Under the pieces are notes generated by a model. It made no database searches and was not told where the DNA came from. It was given only the letters and a program-made list of their open reading frames with translations. 6,084 nucleotides of DNA from CAZWUZ01 sp964637655 [NCBI: uncultured bacterium] (GTDB taxonomy: Bacteria; DAOPZR01). The translations under genes were made by a program, and so were the position numbers. Positions 5,712 to 6,084 of this stretch are shown one piece after another (position 1 is the stretch's first letter; the number at the start of each line of letters is the position of its first letter). The DNA lies in the NCBI GenBank assembly GCA_964637655.1, contig CAZWUZ010000234.1:1-6084 (forward strand), given 5' to 3'.

Positions 5712-5847
5712 GCCATGCTGGACGCCATCAATGATGACGTACAAGCCAACGTTGCTGTTTTTGCCTTCCCACAATTGCCGGTTTATGTGTTACTGTTTCC
5801 CACTGACGCATCTGAATCAGTCGTTTTCCGCCGTTTCCCTATCACCG
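5712..5847. other. Chemoreceptor 3' untranslated region, no feature recognised
   Basis: Between the inverted repeat after the chemoreceptor stop and its terminator I see no convincing reading frame, promoter or RNA family signature. It is more A/T-rich than the rest of the window. It would be the 3' untranslated part of the chemoreceptor transcript and could contain a 3'-derived small RNA ending at the terminator, but nothing specific shows this. Confidence 0.4.
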
Positions 5848-5870
5848 TAAATGGGGACTGTCCCCATTTA
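5848..5870. repeat. Perfect 10-bp inverted repeat, REP-like
   Basis: TAAATGGGGA (5848-5857) and TCCCCATTTA (5861-5870) are exact inverted repeats around CTG. The site begins two bases past the chemoreceptor stop codon (5875-5873). Similar ATGGGGAC/GTCCCCAT palindromes occur as dispersed repeats in many bacterial genomes, some with REP-associated transposases; that is recollection, not a search. No U-run follows beyond the arm's own TTTA, so it is a poor terminator but could protect a 3' end. Confidence 0.6.
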
Positions 5871-5872
5871 TT

Positions 5873-6084
5873 TCAGAACTCCTTCAGCGTTTTGTCGTCG
5901 TCGAAGGGGATGGCCTGCGCTCCTGCCGATGCCGCCGGTTTCGCCACCACTTTCGGTGCCGCCGCCACGGCCCTCGCCGCCGGCTTCGCCTTCTTCGCCG
6001 CTGGCTTCTGCCCGCTGATGACAAATGAACCGGCCAGCGCGTTGACTTCCACCGCCTGCCCGCTCAATTCTTCGGCTGCGCTCG
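5873..6084 (-). CDS. Methyl-accepting chemotaxis protein, C-terminal end (partial)
   Basis: Only the last 69 codons are inside the window; the 5' part lies beyond the right edge. The visible start SAAEELSGQAVEVNALAGSF resembles the closing helix of chemoreceptor signalling domains, where S/A-A-x-x-L-x-x-Q-A-x-x-L-x-x-x-V-x-x-F is usual. It is followed by an Ala/Lys/Pro-rich flexible tail of about 35 residues and an acidic end DDDKTLKEF. Such tails tether CheR or CheB in some receptors, but the classical docking pentapeptide has an aromatic residue (as in NWETF) and here only the final Phe fits. The apparent start at 6067 is a TTG inside the frame, not a real start. The gene has its own terminator at 5678-5711 and is probably unrelated to the corrinoid operon. 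Assignment rests on a short stretch. Confidence 0.6.
   Translation of the reverse strand, partial: SAAEELSGQAVEVNALAGSFVISGQKPAAKKAKPAARAVAAAPKVVAKPAASAGAQAIPFDDDKTLKEF

Noticed and set aside
5286-5774. Minus-strand open frame of 162 codons across the terminator, MITE and direct repeats
   Set aside because: It starts at a non-ATG codon, reads through a strong terminator and an inserted repeat element, and has no protein-like motifs.
5712-5847. Small RNA gene ending at the UUCG terminator
   Set aside because: The terminator would suit one, but no promoter with both boxes is evident on the minus strand and the terminator is explained by the chemoreceptor gene.

Overview
The window is GC-rich bacterial DNA (roughly 60-65% G+C by eye), with Shine-Dalgarno-led genes that overlap tightly and a classic rho-independent terminator. 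The gene content (corrinoid methyl-transfer proteins, a soluble GAF/PAS hybrid kinase, a chemoreceptor end) and the style of the intergenic repeats suggest an anaerobic or facultative Gram-negative, possibly Desulfobacterota-like. No marker gene settles the taxonomy.

All supported genes are on the minus strand and read right to left. At the right edge, 5873-6084 is the last 69 codons of a probable methyl-accepting chemotaxis protein. Next comes about 700 bp without a gene (5169-5872). It holds, in order of transcription: a perfect 10-bp inverted repeat just after the stop (5848-5870), an intrinsic terminator with a UUCG loop (5678-5711), a 155-bp MITE-like element with 11-bp terminal inverted repeats and an abutting 8-bp target-site duplication (5511-5665), a second terminator-like hairpin (5420-5454), two copies of a 61-bp sequence at an 80-bp period (5279-5419), and a candidate extended -10 promoter carrying a palindrome (5204-5232).

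That promoter would drive a compact four-gene operon. The genes are a MtaC/MtbC-type corrinoid protein (4512-5168), a UroD/MtaA-type methyltransferase (3514-4515), a DUF1638 protein (2961-3521) and a 961-residue cytoplasmic GAF-PAS-PAS-PAS-histidine kinase-receiver hybrid (83-2968). Each junction overlaps: ATGA (4 nt) once, then the same octamer ATGGCTGA (8 nt) twice. After the kinase, the left edge (1-67) is a GC-rich hairpin repeat related to the core of the right-hand MITE.

My reading is that the corrinoid protein carries a methyl group on cobalamin and the UroD-like protein moves it to or from an acceptor. DUF1638 is a cysteine-rich accessory protein of unknown function, and the kinase probably senses a related intracellular signal. 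Two points depart from the standard picture. The UroD-like protein lacks both cysteines of the family's usual zinc site, and no substrate-specific methyltransferase, reductive activase or DNA-binding response regulator is visible here.
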